From UBA6544 sp049601975 (lineage in GTDB: Bacteria; Pseudomonadota; Alphaproteobacteria; UBA8366), in contig JBMYRC010000063.1 in assembly GCA_049601975.1 (NCBI GenBank), forward strand, positions 1 to 21,945: DNA of 21,945 bases, written 5' to 3'. This document shows, in pieces, positions 1 through 9,012 of the stretch. A program made the position numbers and the translations under genes. Numbering within the stretch: position 1 is the first letter of the stretch; each line of letters begins with the position of its first letter. Under the pieces are notes generated by a model. That model worked only from the letters and a program-made list of their open reading frames with translations. It was not told the DNA's origin and searched no databases.

Positions 1-315
1 ATCATAACCAGAACAGATCCTACTCATAAATGGAGGAATAACGGGGGCAAGGTCACCCTGATCGATGCTCAAACGAGGACTGAAATCACAACGAGTTCAC
101 TACATTCCAAGTCATTAGAGGCTCTTAAACATAGTAAAATGTATAAATCGACCCTGTCAGATTTTGATGCGGAATTATCACAAATCGAATTGCGCATATC
201 CGCTTCGCTGCAATTTCAAGAAGCCTGCACTGCCGCTTTTGAAATTGCTGATCTTGATAAGCTGATAACCCGCCACGACGAACTTCTATGGCGTAGAGAA
301 AACGAGCTCTTGTAA
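1..315 (+). CDS. C-terminal end of an unrecognised protein, truncated by the window edge
   Basis: Reading frame 1 is open from the first base to a TAA at 313-315, giving 104 residues with no stop, so this is probably the 3' end of a gene that starts outside the window. The last 60 or so residues are rich in Leu, Glu, Ala and Asp and look helical (for example a stretch DAELSQIELRISASLQF, then DLDKLITRHDELLWRRENELL), perhaps coiled coil. The only internal ATG (139-141) would leave a short protein. I recognise no family. Base composition is more AT-rich than in the ABC genes downstream. A 64-codon frame on the opposite strand (125-319) is the competing reading and has nothing to support it. The next gene starts 144 bases later on the same strand. 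Confidence 0.45.
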   Translation: MITRTDPTHKWRNNGGKVTLIDAQTRTEITTSSLHSKSLEALKHSKMYKSTLSDFDAELSQIELRISASLQFQEACTAAFEIADLDKLITRHDELLWRRENELL

Positions 316-392
316 TCATTCACGATTCTGGCTGATGGCGAATATCTCGGCGTTGAGAATGACATGATCAGATTTAACTCTAGCTCATAGAA

Positions 393-421
393 ACCGGGGC
401 TCCCGTCGAGCGGGCACCGGT
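393..421 (+). other. Leader stem-loop upstream of the ABC exporter operon
   Basis: Arms at 393-402 and 412-421 pair over ten positions with one G-A mismatch and one G-T wobble, around a nine-base loop. It lies about 40 bases before the GTG start at 460. No T-run follows, so it is not an obvious terminator of the upstream partial gene; a leader structure is equally possible. Confidence 0.3.
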
Positions 422-459
422 GGCATAATCACCTGCCACAAAATTTCAGAAGAGCTTAC

Positions 460-2325
460 GTGACCAGTACGCCACCAAACAGCCACATTACAGACAGCGA
501 AGTCGACGCGGATTACCGTATCGATGTATCGAAACTCGATACGGGCGTCTTGTACCGGATCACGGCCATGGCCTTCCGACATAAAGTTCGGATGGCCCTC
601 GGCATGGTCGCCACCGTCATCGCCGCGACCTTCCAGTTGTTTATTCCGCAGTATCTCGGCCAAGCCGTGGATCAGGCGCAAGGACTGTTGGCTGGTGCCG
701 CTTCGGGATTGGCAGACCGGACGCAGACGGAAGATGCCTTGATGACCACAGCGCTTCTGTTGCTGGGAGCTGCCATCGGTCGCGGGCTCTTCACCATGAT
801 GCAGAACTATCAGGGCGAGGCCGTCGGACAACTCATCGGATACCGGCTGCGTCTCGACTATTACCGCAAGCTCCAGCAACTCAGCTTCTCGTGGCACGAC
901 CGCATCCATTCGGGCGACCTCATGACGCGGGGCATTCTCGATATCGAAGGGCTGCGCCATTGGGTGGATACCGGCTTCCTGCGCATGATCTTGCTGACCT
1001 GTCTGATCGGCGGTGGCGCCATCATCTTACTTAGAACCGATATTGAACTCGGCCTGATGGCGTTGAGTTTCGTGCCGATCGTGGCCCTGCGCAGCTCCGT
1101 TGCGCGCATCAAACTCCGCGATGCCTGGCTCGCCTTGCAGGACCAGATGTCGCTTCTCTCGAAGGTGATGGAGGAGAACCTCGGCGGAATTCGCGTCGTC
1201 CGAGCGTTCGCAGCACAAGTGCACGAGATGGCTCGATTTGACGAGAGTTCCGACAAGGCATTGAAGATAGCCACATTGCGGGTTCGCCTCTTCGTTCATT
1301 CAACGACGCAAATGACATTCGTCTATTTTCTCACAATGGTGGCGACGCTCTGGGTCGGCGGCGAGAAGGTCTTGGCGGGGCAAATTACTTTGGGGCAATT
1401 GACCGAAACTCTGACCTTTATGTTGATCCTTCGCATGCCGGTGCGCCAGATCGGCTGGATGATCAACTCTATTGCCCGTGCCTCTACCTGCGGCGGCAGG
1501 TTGTTCAACGTCCTCGACCTGATCCCTTCCATATCGAGTAAAGCGAATGCAAAGCCGCTCAAGGCGTCGCAAGGCGTCGTCCGTTTCAACGCCGTCGACT
1601 TTCGCTACCCGACTTGGGCCAAGGATCAGCGCACCCTGAGCGGCGTCAGCTTCGAAGCGCGGCCCGGTAAGATGATCGGCATCGTCGGCCCGCCAGGTGC
1701 CGGAAAAACAACCATCGCTCAATTGATGGGCCGTTACTACGATGTCACGGGGGGCAGCATTAGTATCGACGGCCAAGATATCCGCGACGTCACGCTGGAA
1801 TCGCTGCGAGCGGCTGTCAGTGTCGTCCAACAAGAGCCGTTCCTCTTCACCGCAAGCCTCAATCATAACGTCGCCTATGGATCGCCCTGGGCGGACCGGC
1901 CGGATATCGAGTATTCCGCGCAAATGGCGCAACTGCACAATTATATTCGCGGCCTTCCGGAATCGTACGAAACCCTGGTCGGCGAGCGCGGCGTCTCACT
2001 CTCCGGCGGCCAACGCCAGCGGCTCTCCATTGCGCGAGCCATTCTGCCGGATGCAAAGGTTTTGGTTTTCGACGATTCCACCGCCGCCATCGATGCCGCA
2101 ACCGAGCGGCGCATCCGCGACGCGCTACGCGAATTCGTGGCTGAACGCGCCGTCATTATCATCGCCCATCGCCTAACGTCAATAATGCATGCGGACGAAA
2201 TTCTGTTTATCGAAGACGGCCAGATTGTGGAGCACGGAAGCCATGCGGAATTGATGGCTTCGGCGACACGGTACCGCCAACTCTACGAGCTACAGTCGCG
2301 CGCCACGGGAGAGGATGCCGCATGA
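460..2325 (+). CDS. ABC exporter half-transporter, subunit 1 (degenerate Walker B)
   Basis: This is a 621-residue half-transporter with an N-terminal membrane domain of about six helices (roughly residues 38-330) fused to a nucleotide-binding domain (roughly 375-610), the exporter layout of MsbA/LmrA-type proteins. Walker A is GPPGAGKTT (410-418), the Q-loop Gln is at 458, the signature is canonical LSGGQ (514-518), and the switch His is at 570. Walker B ends in Asp538-Asp539, so the catalytic Glu is replaced by Asp. The start is GTG with an AGAAGAG-type ribosome site just upstream; the next in-frame ATG (residue 37) would cut into the membrane domain. Its stop overlaps the next start by four bases (ATGA), so the two subunits are translationally coupled and should form a heterodimer in the inner membrane. 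The exported substrate (lipid, drug or peptide) is unknown. Confidence 0.93.
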   Translation: MTSTPPNSHITDSEVDADYRIDVSKLDTGVLYRITAMAFRHKVRMALGMVATVIAATFQLFIPQYLGQAVDQAQGLLAGAASGLADRTQTEDALMTTALLLLGAAIGRGLFTMMQNYQGEAVGQLIGYRLRLDYYRKLQQLSFSWHDRIHSGDLMTRGILDIEGLRHWVDTGFLRMILLTCLIGGGAIILLRTDIELGLMALSFVPIVALRSSVARIKLRDAWLALQDQMSLLSKVMEENLGGIRVVRAFAAQVHEMARFDESSDKALKIATLRVRLFVHSTTQMTFVYFLTMVATLWVGGEKVLAGQITLGQLTETLTFMLILRMPVRQIGWMINSIARASTCGGRLFNVLDLIPSISSKANAKPLKASQGVVRFNAVDFRYPTWAKDQRTLSGVSFEARPGKMIGIVGPPGAGKTTIAQLMGRYYDVTGGSISIDGQDIRDVTLESLRAAVSVVQQEPFLFTASLNHNVAYGSPWADRPDIEYSAQMAQLHNYIRGLPESYETLVGERGVSLSGGQRQRLSIARAILPDAKVLVFDDSTAAIDAATERRIRDALREFVAERAVIIIAHRLTSIMHADEILFIEDGQIVEHGSHAELMASATRYRQLYELQSRATGEDAA

Positions 2326-4208
2326 GCGACCAGTCCGCCACGCCGTCTGAACCTAAAGGTCCCCTCGCCGTCGTCGGATCGCAAACCAGCCAAGACGAGA
2401 TCATTTTCGGACGTGCATTCGACAAATGGGTGATTACGCGATTCTTACGGCATTTGGCACCGTATAAGCTCCGCATCTCCATCGGTATTTTCGCCGTTCT
2501 CGTTTATACGGTCACGCAACTCTCCATTCCGCTCATCGTGCGGGCGAGCATTGATCACTCCCTAGCACCCGACGTCCTCAATCAGGAGGCACTGCACAGT
2601 TTAGTGACGCTCTTCTTCGCCATCGTGGTCGTCAATTATGTCGCAAATCATTTCATGGAGACCGTCGTCGGGCGCACCGCGCAGTACCTGCTCTTCAACT
2701 TGCGGCGCGCCATGTACAAGCACCTGCAACACGTCTCGCTTTCGTTTATGGATAAGACGGAGGTCGGGCGGCTGATGTCTCGCCTACAAGGCGATGTTTA
2801 CGCGCTACAGGAATTTCTTGAATCATCGATCTTCGCGGTCGGCGATATCGTGCTGCTCTTCGGCATTGTCGGCGTTCTACTCTGGCTCGACCCCGCATTG
2901 GGAGCGTTAACGCTTTCAGTCGTGCCGATTCTCTTTCTGGTACGCATCGTGTGGTTACCGATGGCGCGGAAAGCTTTTCTCTCCGCTCGCGAAGCCAGCA
3001 GCGCCACGAATGCGGCACTCGCCGAGAACGTCCATGGAATTCGAGCGATCCAGGAATTAGTCCGCGAGGACGTTAACTTCGAATTGTTCGAGAAGAAGGC
3101 CCGAACAAATCTTCTAACCCATCTACGCGCGTCGAAGTTTTCCAACGTGATCATTCCCATGGTCGACACGCTAACCGGCGGCGCCATGGCGATCGTCATC
3201 GTGGTCGGCGGCGGAATGGTGTTGGACCGCTCGCTCGATATCGGCGTCATGGTCGCTTTCTTGTTCTACGTTCAACGTTTCTTCGACCCGATTCGGTCTC
3301 TCACCTTGCAATACAGCACCATGCAACGCGCCATGGCGTCAGGTCAGCGGATTTTCGAAGTGACCGACGTAACGGTCGATATCGCGGACCGTCCGGACGC
3401 CGAAGATCCAGATGAGATCGACGGCGCCATTGAGTTCCGCAACGTCACCTTCGGATACGAGCCGGACAACCCTATCCTGAAAAACATCTCTTTCCGGATC
3501 GAACCAGGAGAGACCGTCGCCTTGGTTGGCCCCACCGGTTCCGGGAAAACCAGCACCACATCTCTTGTCCACCGTTTCTACGACGCTTGGGAAGGCGAAG
3601 TTGTTGTTGGAGGGCGTAATGTGCGCGATGTGACGCAGAAGTCGCTCGGTCGCCATATTGCTATGGTGTTGCAGGAACCTTTTCTCTTTTCCGCCACCAT
3701 CGAGGAGAACATCCGCTACGCGAAGGCGGACGCCACGATACGCGACATTATCGACGCCGCGAAGGCCGTCGGTGCGCACGACTTCATCATGCGTCTGGAA
3801 GCTGGTTATCAAACGATGCTCGACCAGCGCGGCGTTAATCTTTCCTTCGGCCAACGCCAGCTCATCAGCTTCGCCCGAGCCTTGGTGGCGGATGCGAAAA
3901 TCTTGGTTCTCGACGAAGCCACGGCGAGCGTCGACAGCTATACCGAACTTGAAATCCAACGCGCCCTAGCCCGCCTACTCGAAGGCCGCACCGCCCTGGT
4001 GATCGCGCACCGTCTCGCCACCATCCGGGGTGCCGACCGCATCATCGTCCTTCAGGAAGGCGGTATCATCGAAGAAGGCAATCATGATCAGTTAATGGAA
4101 GCTGACGGTCTCTATGCCCGACTCTACCGGATGAATTACGCCAGTTTCGACGACATGCCGGAAGAAGAAATCCAGCGCGCTATTTTGGGAGGCAGTGGAG
4201 AGACTTAA
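2322..4208 (+). CDS. ABC exporter half-transporter, subunit 2 (degenerate signature motif)
   Basis: A 628-residue partner of the preceding gene with the same membrane-domain plus nucleotide-binding-domain order (membrane part about 50-330, ATPase about 370-600). Walker A is GPTGSGKTS (403-411), Walker B ends in the canonical Asp531-Glu532, and the switch His is at 563. The signature is LSFGQ (507-511) instead of LSGGQ. The defect is the complement of the one in subunit 1: in the dimer, subunit 1's Walker motifs face this altered signature (the weak site), while this subunit's intact Walker motifs face subunit 1's intact LSGGQ (the working site). That is the known architecture of heterodimeric exporters such as TM287/288, BmrCD and TmrAB. 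A GGAGAGG ribosome site lies inside the end of subunit 1. The gene ends six bases from a convergent gene. Confidence 0.93.
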   Translation: MSDQSATPSEPKGPLAVVGSQTSQDEIIFGRAFDKWVITRFLRHLAPYKLRISIGIFAVLVYTVTQLSIPLIVRASIDHSLAPDVLNQEALHSLVTLFFAIVVVNYVANHFMETVVGRTAQYLLFNLRRAMYKHLQHVSLSFMDKTEVGRLMSRLQGDVYALQEFLESSIFAVGDIVLLFGIVGVLLWLDPALGALTLSVVPILFLVRIVWLPMARKAFLSAREASSATNAALAENVHGIRAIQELVREDVNFELFEKKARTNLLTHLRASKFSNVIIPMVDTLTGGAMAIVIVVGGGMVLDRSLDIGVMVAFLFYVQRFFDPIRSLTLQYSTMQRAMASGQRIFEVTDVTVDIADRPDAEDPDEIDGAIEFRNVTFGYEPDNPILKNISFRIEPGETVALVGPTGSGKTSTTSLVHRFYDAWEGEVVVGGRNVRDVTQKSLGRHIAMVLQEPFLFSATIEENIRYAKADATIRDIIDAAKAVGAHDFIMRLEAGYQTMLDQRGVNLSFGQRQLISFARALVADAKILVLDEATASVDSYTELEIQRALARLLEGRTALVIAHRLATIRGADRIIVLQEGGIIEEGNHDQLMEADGLYARLYRMNYASFDDMPEEEIQRAILGGSGET

Positions 4209-4214
4209 TCCCGC

Positions 4215-5213
4215 CTATAATGCCGCCGTTATATCCATCAGCCGTTGCATAGTTGCCAACGCCTTGGCTTCCGGAAGACCCGGCCAGCGGACGCGGGCGA
4301 TTACGTGATCAATACCGAGTTCGTCGCGCAGCCAGCGCATCCGCGCGGTTACAGAGCGCACATCCCCAACCAGGAATTTAGCTCGCATGAAGTCATCAAA
4401 CTCCTCGCGTCCGCCGACCTTCGTGCTGCTCGACGCCACACCCCAGATTTGATAGGCGTTGTATTTGGCATAAAGAATATCCCGTACATCGTCGAATGCC
4501 TCTTCCTCCGATGCCGCGATATAGCATTCCCGCATTGTCGGGCGTTCCGGGGCGGGTGGTAGGCCCACCCGCGCATCTTCGAACTCACCGAGCAAGATCC
4601 GCAATTCCTCGAATGAAGGATTCATACTGGAAACCCAAACATCTCCAATGCGCGTCGCCCGGCGGATCGCCGCCGCCACACTGCCCCCAATCCAGACGGG
4701 CGGACCAGAACGTTGTTTCGGTTTTAGGCTGATGGAGACATTCTCGACCGAGAAGTACTTCCCCCGATGGCTCACATTGTCTTCAGCCCAAAGTCTGCGC
4801 ACCAGCGCCAGTCCATCGGTAAACCGCCCGTCCCGTTCGTTCATCGGAACACCCATGGCCGCGAACTCGTCACTGCGGTAACCTATTCCCGCGCCGAAGA
4901 TCAATCGCTCCCCGGTAAGCCAATCCAAACTGGCCATCTCCTACGCCAGAACCACTGGGTGTGTGAACGGTAGCAAATACACACCGGTGCCAAGGCGTAC
5001 GCGTTTGGTTTGCCCCGCGAGTAGTCCCATCAAAGGGCCAGGTTGGATAGATGCAAAAGGTGCCGAGACATAATGCTGCGGCAACCAGACAGACTCGTAC
5101 CCGATACCGTACGCCAATTCAGCCTGTCGCACGAGCCCGGCGATGCCTTCTTCAAGTTCGGTTTCGGGGTCACGCAAATCCCATTGCGCTTGTAGGAAAA
5201 CACCGAGTTTCAT
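4215..5213 (-). pseudogene. LLM-class flavin-dependent monooxygenase interrupted by an in-frame TAG
   Basis: The reading frame from ATG 5213 to TAG 4215 would encode about 332 residues of a bacterial-luciferase-like (F420/FMN) oxidoreductase. The N-terminal half begins MKLGVFLQAQWD and contains SVWLPQHYVS and VRLGTGVYLLPFTHPVVLA; the C-terminal half continues EMASLDWLTGERLIFGAGIG, RDGRFTDGL and PPVWIGGS. A single TAG at 4941-4943 splits it, with no frameshift and no lost sequence. In this family the position is normally Glu (LAEE.ATLD), one base change from TAG. The ATG at 4935-4937 could restart, but the only AGGAG abuts it directly, leaving no proper spacing, and the product would lack the first strands of the barrel. 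The upstream start has a TGGGG ribosome site seven bases away. Probably a recent pseudogene; a sequencing error or read-through is possible. Confidence 0.8.
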
Positions 5214-5539
5214 TAACGTACCCCAAAAAATTTTGCTCCACCTCAGCACCGCATCCTGAAGAAAGGTACAACACCGGTCGGGATGGGAAATACAGTGGTC
5301 GCAACGCTGATTGACTTCAGTTGCGGCTCTTGCCCTCCATCGCGTAAAGCATATAAGCCAAGCATGAAGGTCATCGTCGCTAATTTCTTCCACGACCCGC
5401 ATGACAATTTTGAACTGGCCGATATTGCCATAGGTACCGGCAATCAGCATTGGCAAAAAACACGCCGTAATCGCGCGCAATCCATACCCCAGCAAGGGGT
5501 TACGCCGCCACAAGCGCAATACCTAGCGATTATAAATTC
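5214..5539. other. Intergenic gap between the monooxygenase and the large hydrolase
   Basis: 326 bases with no recognised gene. The monooxygenase frame stays open upstream of its start to 5519, but that extension has no family resemblance, and the internal ATG at 5213 has the ribosome site. A small hairpin (ACCCC-AGCAA-GGGGT, 5486-5500) lies about 40 bases past the hydrolase stop on the minus strand, without a T-run. The gap presumably holds the monooxygenase promoter, but I see no clear -35/-10 pair. Confidence 0.4.
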
Positions 5540-7516
5540 CTACGCGCAAATATCGTATCTCTCGGCCGCGAGTTCGACACAAAGCTCGATATCCGTTGCC
5601 AACAAATGGCGTTTTGCCACCAAGTCTTCGGCGGCGGATCGAACTTGCGTCAAATAATCGTCGCGGTCCACGTAGCGCTCTGCGATAGAGAGACGCGAAT
5701 CGCCCGTGACTTCGCGCCCAGCCGCATCCTTTGCAAAGGGCACAGTCGATCCGACATATTCAAGTAACTGCCCGATACCGCCTGTTTCCGGATTGCGGGG
5801 ATTGAACCCGGTGTGAGTTGCGACCGGAACCGAGACATCGGGCATGCGAATGCCGGAAGTCTCGTTGCCGTCCCAATCCACGGCGGATACATAATCGGGA
5901 TATGCCGCCGTCTCGATCACCGGCGGCACCACGGCAATTCCCTTTTCCGCCTCCGCGCCAAGGTCGAGCAGGTGCATGGTTGTCATGACATCCGCGCCAG
6001 GTGGTGTGAGGCCCGCAACCACAGCCAAGGCCACAATGCTCTCGCGTCGTGTCTTACGCGTCCCCTTCGCTAACATCGGATAATCACTCATCGGCGGTTC
6101 CAACTCTTCCGATACCCAGGCGCGTAGATTTTCCAATGCTGCCCGGTAGAGTGGTCGGTAATCGACAATGTTCAAAAAGTTACAGCCCGCACTGCCGAAT
6201 TGCGTGCGGTCTGTCAGGACGGCGACACCCGGTCCGTGTTGTGTTGAAGCGAAGAGGTAACGCCGCACATTGTCCGGTAGGTCGGCATCGCCACCGCTCT
6301 CGAGGTTGGTATGGCTCAACCCCGCATCGCCGCGCCAATACTCCGCTGACGTGTCGGTATAGAAGATCTTCGGCATATTGCCGGTCGCCCGATGCACATC
6401 CAACAAACCGCCGGTGCGTCCTGTTAGAGGGTCGCTTTGCGGTAAATCCGCGAATGGAAATAGATGTCCGAATGAAGGTGTCGGTTGGACCGAGGGTTGA
6501 CCATACCGACTGTTAAACTCGCCGCGCCTTCCTCCCGAGATATGCGCCAAGACACCGTCCATTGCCGGACGTCCCGCTTCATCTGTGTTCAAGCCGAAGT
6601 GCAAATATGTCCTTAGAAAACGGCCACATTGAGACTGCCCCTCGCCGATCACATGAACTTGCTCGCCCGACAGCGGCGACTCCGCCTCATAACGCAGGAA
6701 AGATGCGAGATCTCGCGTCGCCAGCATTCCAGCTCCCACAACCGGACAATCGCGCGGCGTATAGAGAATATCGTAAATTAATCCAGGCTCAAATCCGCCC
6801 TCAAGCCAGATATGACCATTATCTTCAACGAGTGTCCCGTCAGCGAGTTTCGCAAAGCGCCATTTCTCACGTGCAATGGTCTCCGGTGCCTCATAAGGCG
6901 TGCGGCGAACTAAGAGGCGCGCTTCAGGATCGTCCGTGGAACGCGGGCAAATCGGTGTGTGATGGCCAAGGTCGCCGACATGATGATCAGTCAGCGCAAA
7001 GCAATCTTCATGCGAATTCGGTTGGATGCGAAGCTGCATCTGCGTAGTGGGGAATCGCGCGTCAGGTCGAACTTGCGGTGGCGTCACGCCTATCCGTGTA
7101 CGTTCAGGCGTGCGCGGCACATCCCATTGCCATCCGGCCCAAGCCACTGTCCAGCCGTTCTCGAACAAGTGCCCGTCGCCGGGTAGCACTTCCGCCGTTG
7201 TCACAGCGGCCACAGGTGTCAAATTCAGGCGTGCCACCGACCGATTACCTCGGTTTGGTACCTGCATGAGCAGCGCCCGGTTACCGGCTGACATATCAAC
7301 TGGTTTGATGACCGTGACGTCACCGCTGAAATGCACCAACCCATCAGCGCCACGCTCCGCCAGAGCCAGATCAACCACGCCGGCGTTCGCCGTGTTCGCG
7401 GGATCGACCGCATAATGCGCGATGGCGTCAATCCGCTCATAAGCGCCAGCGGCACCAAAAACGCGTCCATTTTCGTAAGGTGTGCGTTCCAAAACCTCTA
7501 ATCGGGTAATCGGCAT
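5540..7516 (-). CDS. Alpha/beta hydrolase domain-containing protein (Abhydrolase_10-like)
   Basis: A 658-residue protein resembling the large, poorly characterised alpha/beta-hydrolase family that carries a conserved GxSQSGRFLR block. Here the block reads GQSQCGRFLR, with the presumed nucleophile Ser295; Cys replaces the small residue after Ser-Gln. N-terminal features include an aromatic Trp-rich segment (NGWTVAWAGWQWDVP), and a later conserved segment is THTGFNPRNPETGG. There is no signal peptide, so it is likely cytoplasmic. I chose the ATG at 7516 (MPITRLEVLE) because AGGAGAGG lies just upstream; a frame extension to 7558 adds 14 residues without a ribosome site. The reaction is unknown; an esterase or C-C/amide hydrolase acting on a catabolic intermediate fits the flavin monooxygenase downstream. 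The gap to that gene is 326 bases, so joint transcription is unproven. Confidence 0.82.
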   Translation of the reverse strand: MPITRLEVLERTPYENGRVFGAAGAYERIDAIAHYAVDPANTANAGVVDLALAERGADGLVHFSGDVTVIKPVDMSAGNRALLMQVPNRGNRSVARLNLTPVAAVTTAEVLPGDGHLFENGWTVAWAGWQWDVPRTPERTRIGVTPPQVRPDARFPTTQMQLRIQPNSHEDCFALTDHHVGDLGHHTPICPRSTDDPEARLLVRRTPYEAPETIAREKWRFAKLADGTLVEDNGHIWLEGGFEPGLIYDILYTPRDCPVVGAGMLATRDLASFLRYEAESPLSGEQVHVIGEGQSQCGRFLRTYLHFGLNTDEAGRPAMDGVLAHISGGRRGEFNSRYGQPSVQPTPSFGHLFPFADLPQSDPLTGRTGGLLDVHRATGNMPKIFYTDTSAEYWRGDAGLSHTNLESGGDADLPDNVRRYLFASTQHGPGVAVLTDRTQFGSAGCNFLNIVDYRPLYRAALENLRAWVSEELEPPMSDYPMLAKGTRKTRRESIVALAVVAGLTPPGADVMTTMHLLDLGAEAEKGIAVVPPVIETAAYPDYVSAVDWDGNETSGIRMPDVSVPVATHTGFNPRNPETGGIGQLLEYVGSTVPFAKDAAGREVTGDSRLSIAERYVDRDDYLTQVRSAAEDLVAKRHLLATDIELCVELAAERYDICA

Positions 7517-7707
7517 CGGCGGGGTCCTCTCCTGCGAACTGAAACGGCGCGAAAACACCGCCTAATTGAACCTACCTCACCTCCCTGCAGCGGCAAGGAA
7601 ACTGTGCGGTGCAGCGGTGGACAAGCGCCGGACGCGCCGCTAAACCTGACGACAAATAGAGTTTCCGTCGAATTCGATTGAAGCGGTTATCGAGGCGAAA
7701 CAAATCC

Positions 7708-9012
7708 ATGCCCAATGATGCGCCAAATACAATTGAAAAAGCCCTAGCCCTCAATCTCGATCCGTTGAAATACGGTACACTGATTGAAATTGGCGCAGGT
7801 CAAGAAGTCGCACGCTGGTTCTTCCAGGCTGGAGCCGCCGCTGGAACCATCGCCAAGACAATGTCCGCCTATGACATGAACTTCAGCGATGCGATCTACG
7901 GCGCTTCTTCGGATAAGAGGTATGTATCCCGACAGCGTCTAGAGAAGATGCTCGCTCAGGAATACGACCTGATCATTAGCCGTGTAAAAAAACGCCGCCC
8001 GGAAGGGTCGACATTCTTTTCTTTCGCCAACACGGTCGCCGCGCAAAGCTTCGAAAAACGCGAGGAATGCCACGGTTGGATGGGCATCCGGCTACAATCC
8101 GCACCGGAACTGCCGCCGGACGACATCATCCTACACGTACGCATGTTGGATGACACCAATGTCGAACAGCAAGAAGCGATCGGCGTGCTTGGCGTCAATC
8201 TGATCTACGGCGCGTATTTCCATGCGGACGAGCCGGAAAAACTCATGCGAAGTTTGCTGGATAATCTCAAATGGGGCCGATTGGAGATCAACCTCGTCGA
8301 GTTCAGCGGTCCGAAATTCGGCGAAGTCGATAATCGATTGATGGCCCTCGAACTGGTGAAAGCCAGCCTCACTCCCGCGATCTTGTTTGGCCCCGACTGC
8401 AAAGTCGAAATTCCCTCGGAAGCACTCTACAAGAAAAGCGTGATCGGTATGCGAGGTAAATTCAAACCGGTCCTGAAGTCCGATATGGCGCGGCTTAATC
8501 ACGCCAAGGACCGGTTCGTCACACAATCCGATGTCGCACCAGGATCAACCATCCCGCTAGCCGAGATCACCATGTCGGAACTCGCCAACGAAGGTGAGAT
8601 CGATACCGCCGACTTTCTATCGCGTATCAATCAGCTCTCGAAGTTGGGCTTCCATGTTTTGATATCAGAGTTCTTCCGTTATTTCCGGGTCCGGCAGTAT
8701 CTCGCGATGTATACGCATGAACCGGTTGCCATCGTCACCGACGTTGACGGTTTCCAGGACATCATCCAGGAAAATTATTACGAAGGCTTGGATGGCGGTA
8801 TGTTGGAAGGATTGGGAAAATTGTTTCCGCCCTCGACAACCGCCTATGTCTGTCCGACGAATGAGGATGGCCGACTTATCACGCTCAACGATATGCCGCT
8901 CGAAGACGATCTCCGTCCTCTTGTCACATATCTGCGCGGACGCGATCACGTAATTCCGGCGGATGATTTCGACGCTCTCGCCTATGACAAGGAAACGCCG
9001 CTTATCCCCTGA
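7708..9012 (+). CDS. Conserved protein of unknown function
   Basis: A 434-residue soluble protein with no signal peptide and no membrane segment. Near its N-terminus are strongly motif-like blocks: YGTLIEIGAGQEVARWFFQAG (about residues 25-45), then TIAKTMSAYDMNFSDAIYG and KRYVSRQRLEKML. I remember this arrangement from a family scattered across bacteria, frequent in Bacteroidetes, whose database names (for example nicotinate-nucleotide adenylyltransferase or TonB-dependent receptor) disagree with each other. The sequence shows no HxGH nucleotidyltransferase motif and no beta-barrel, so I do not assign either role. The GAGQEVAR segment could suggest a nucleotide-type loop but is not a Walker motif. 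The ATG at 7708 is preferred over a TTG at 7678; its nearest ribosome-like site (GAGG) is rather far away at 12 bases. The 3' end overlaps the convergent remnant at 9002 by 11 bases. Confidence 0.8.
   Translation: MPNDAPNTIEKALALNLDPLKYGTLIEIGAGQEVARWFFQAGAAAGTIAKTMSAYDMNFSDAIYGASSDKRYVSRQRLEKMLAQEYDLIISRVKKRRPEGSTFFSFANTVAAQSFEKREECHGWMGIRLQSAPELPPDDIILHVRMLDDTNVEQQEAIGVLGVNLIYGAYFHADEPEKLMRSLLDNLKWGRLEINLVEFSGPKFGEVDNRLMALELVKASLTPAILFGPDCKVEIPSEALYKKSVIGMRGKFKPVLKSDMARLNHAKDRFVTQSDVAPGSTIPLAEITMSELANEGEIDTADFLSRINQLSKLGFHVLISEFFRYFRVRQYLAMYTHEPVAIVTDVDGFQDIIQENYYEGLDGGMLEGLGKLFPPSTTAYVCPTNEDGRLITLNDMPLEDDLRPLVTYLRGRDHVIPADDFDALAYDKETPLIP

Noticed and set aside
3339..3959. 206-codon minus-strand frame, and similar frames at 385-960 and 1300-1938
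   Set aside because: All lie antisense to the ABC exporter genes and resemble no family.
4215..5213. Genome-wide TAG recoding (for example pyrrolysine) to explain the amber codon
   Set aside because: TAG also serves as the natural stop of the same gene, of the hydrolase at 5540 and of the hydrolase at 16632-16634, and no pyl genes are visible.
4941..5519. 192-residue protein starting at 5519
   Set aside because: The part before 5213 has no family resemblance; the ribosome site and family start both point to ATG 5213.
7668..7677. Ten-base palindrome TCGAATTCGA before the 7708 gene as an operator
   Set aside because: Too short to stand out from chance, with no supporting promoter.
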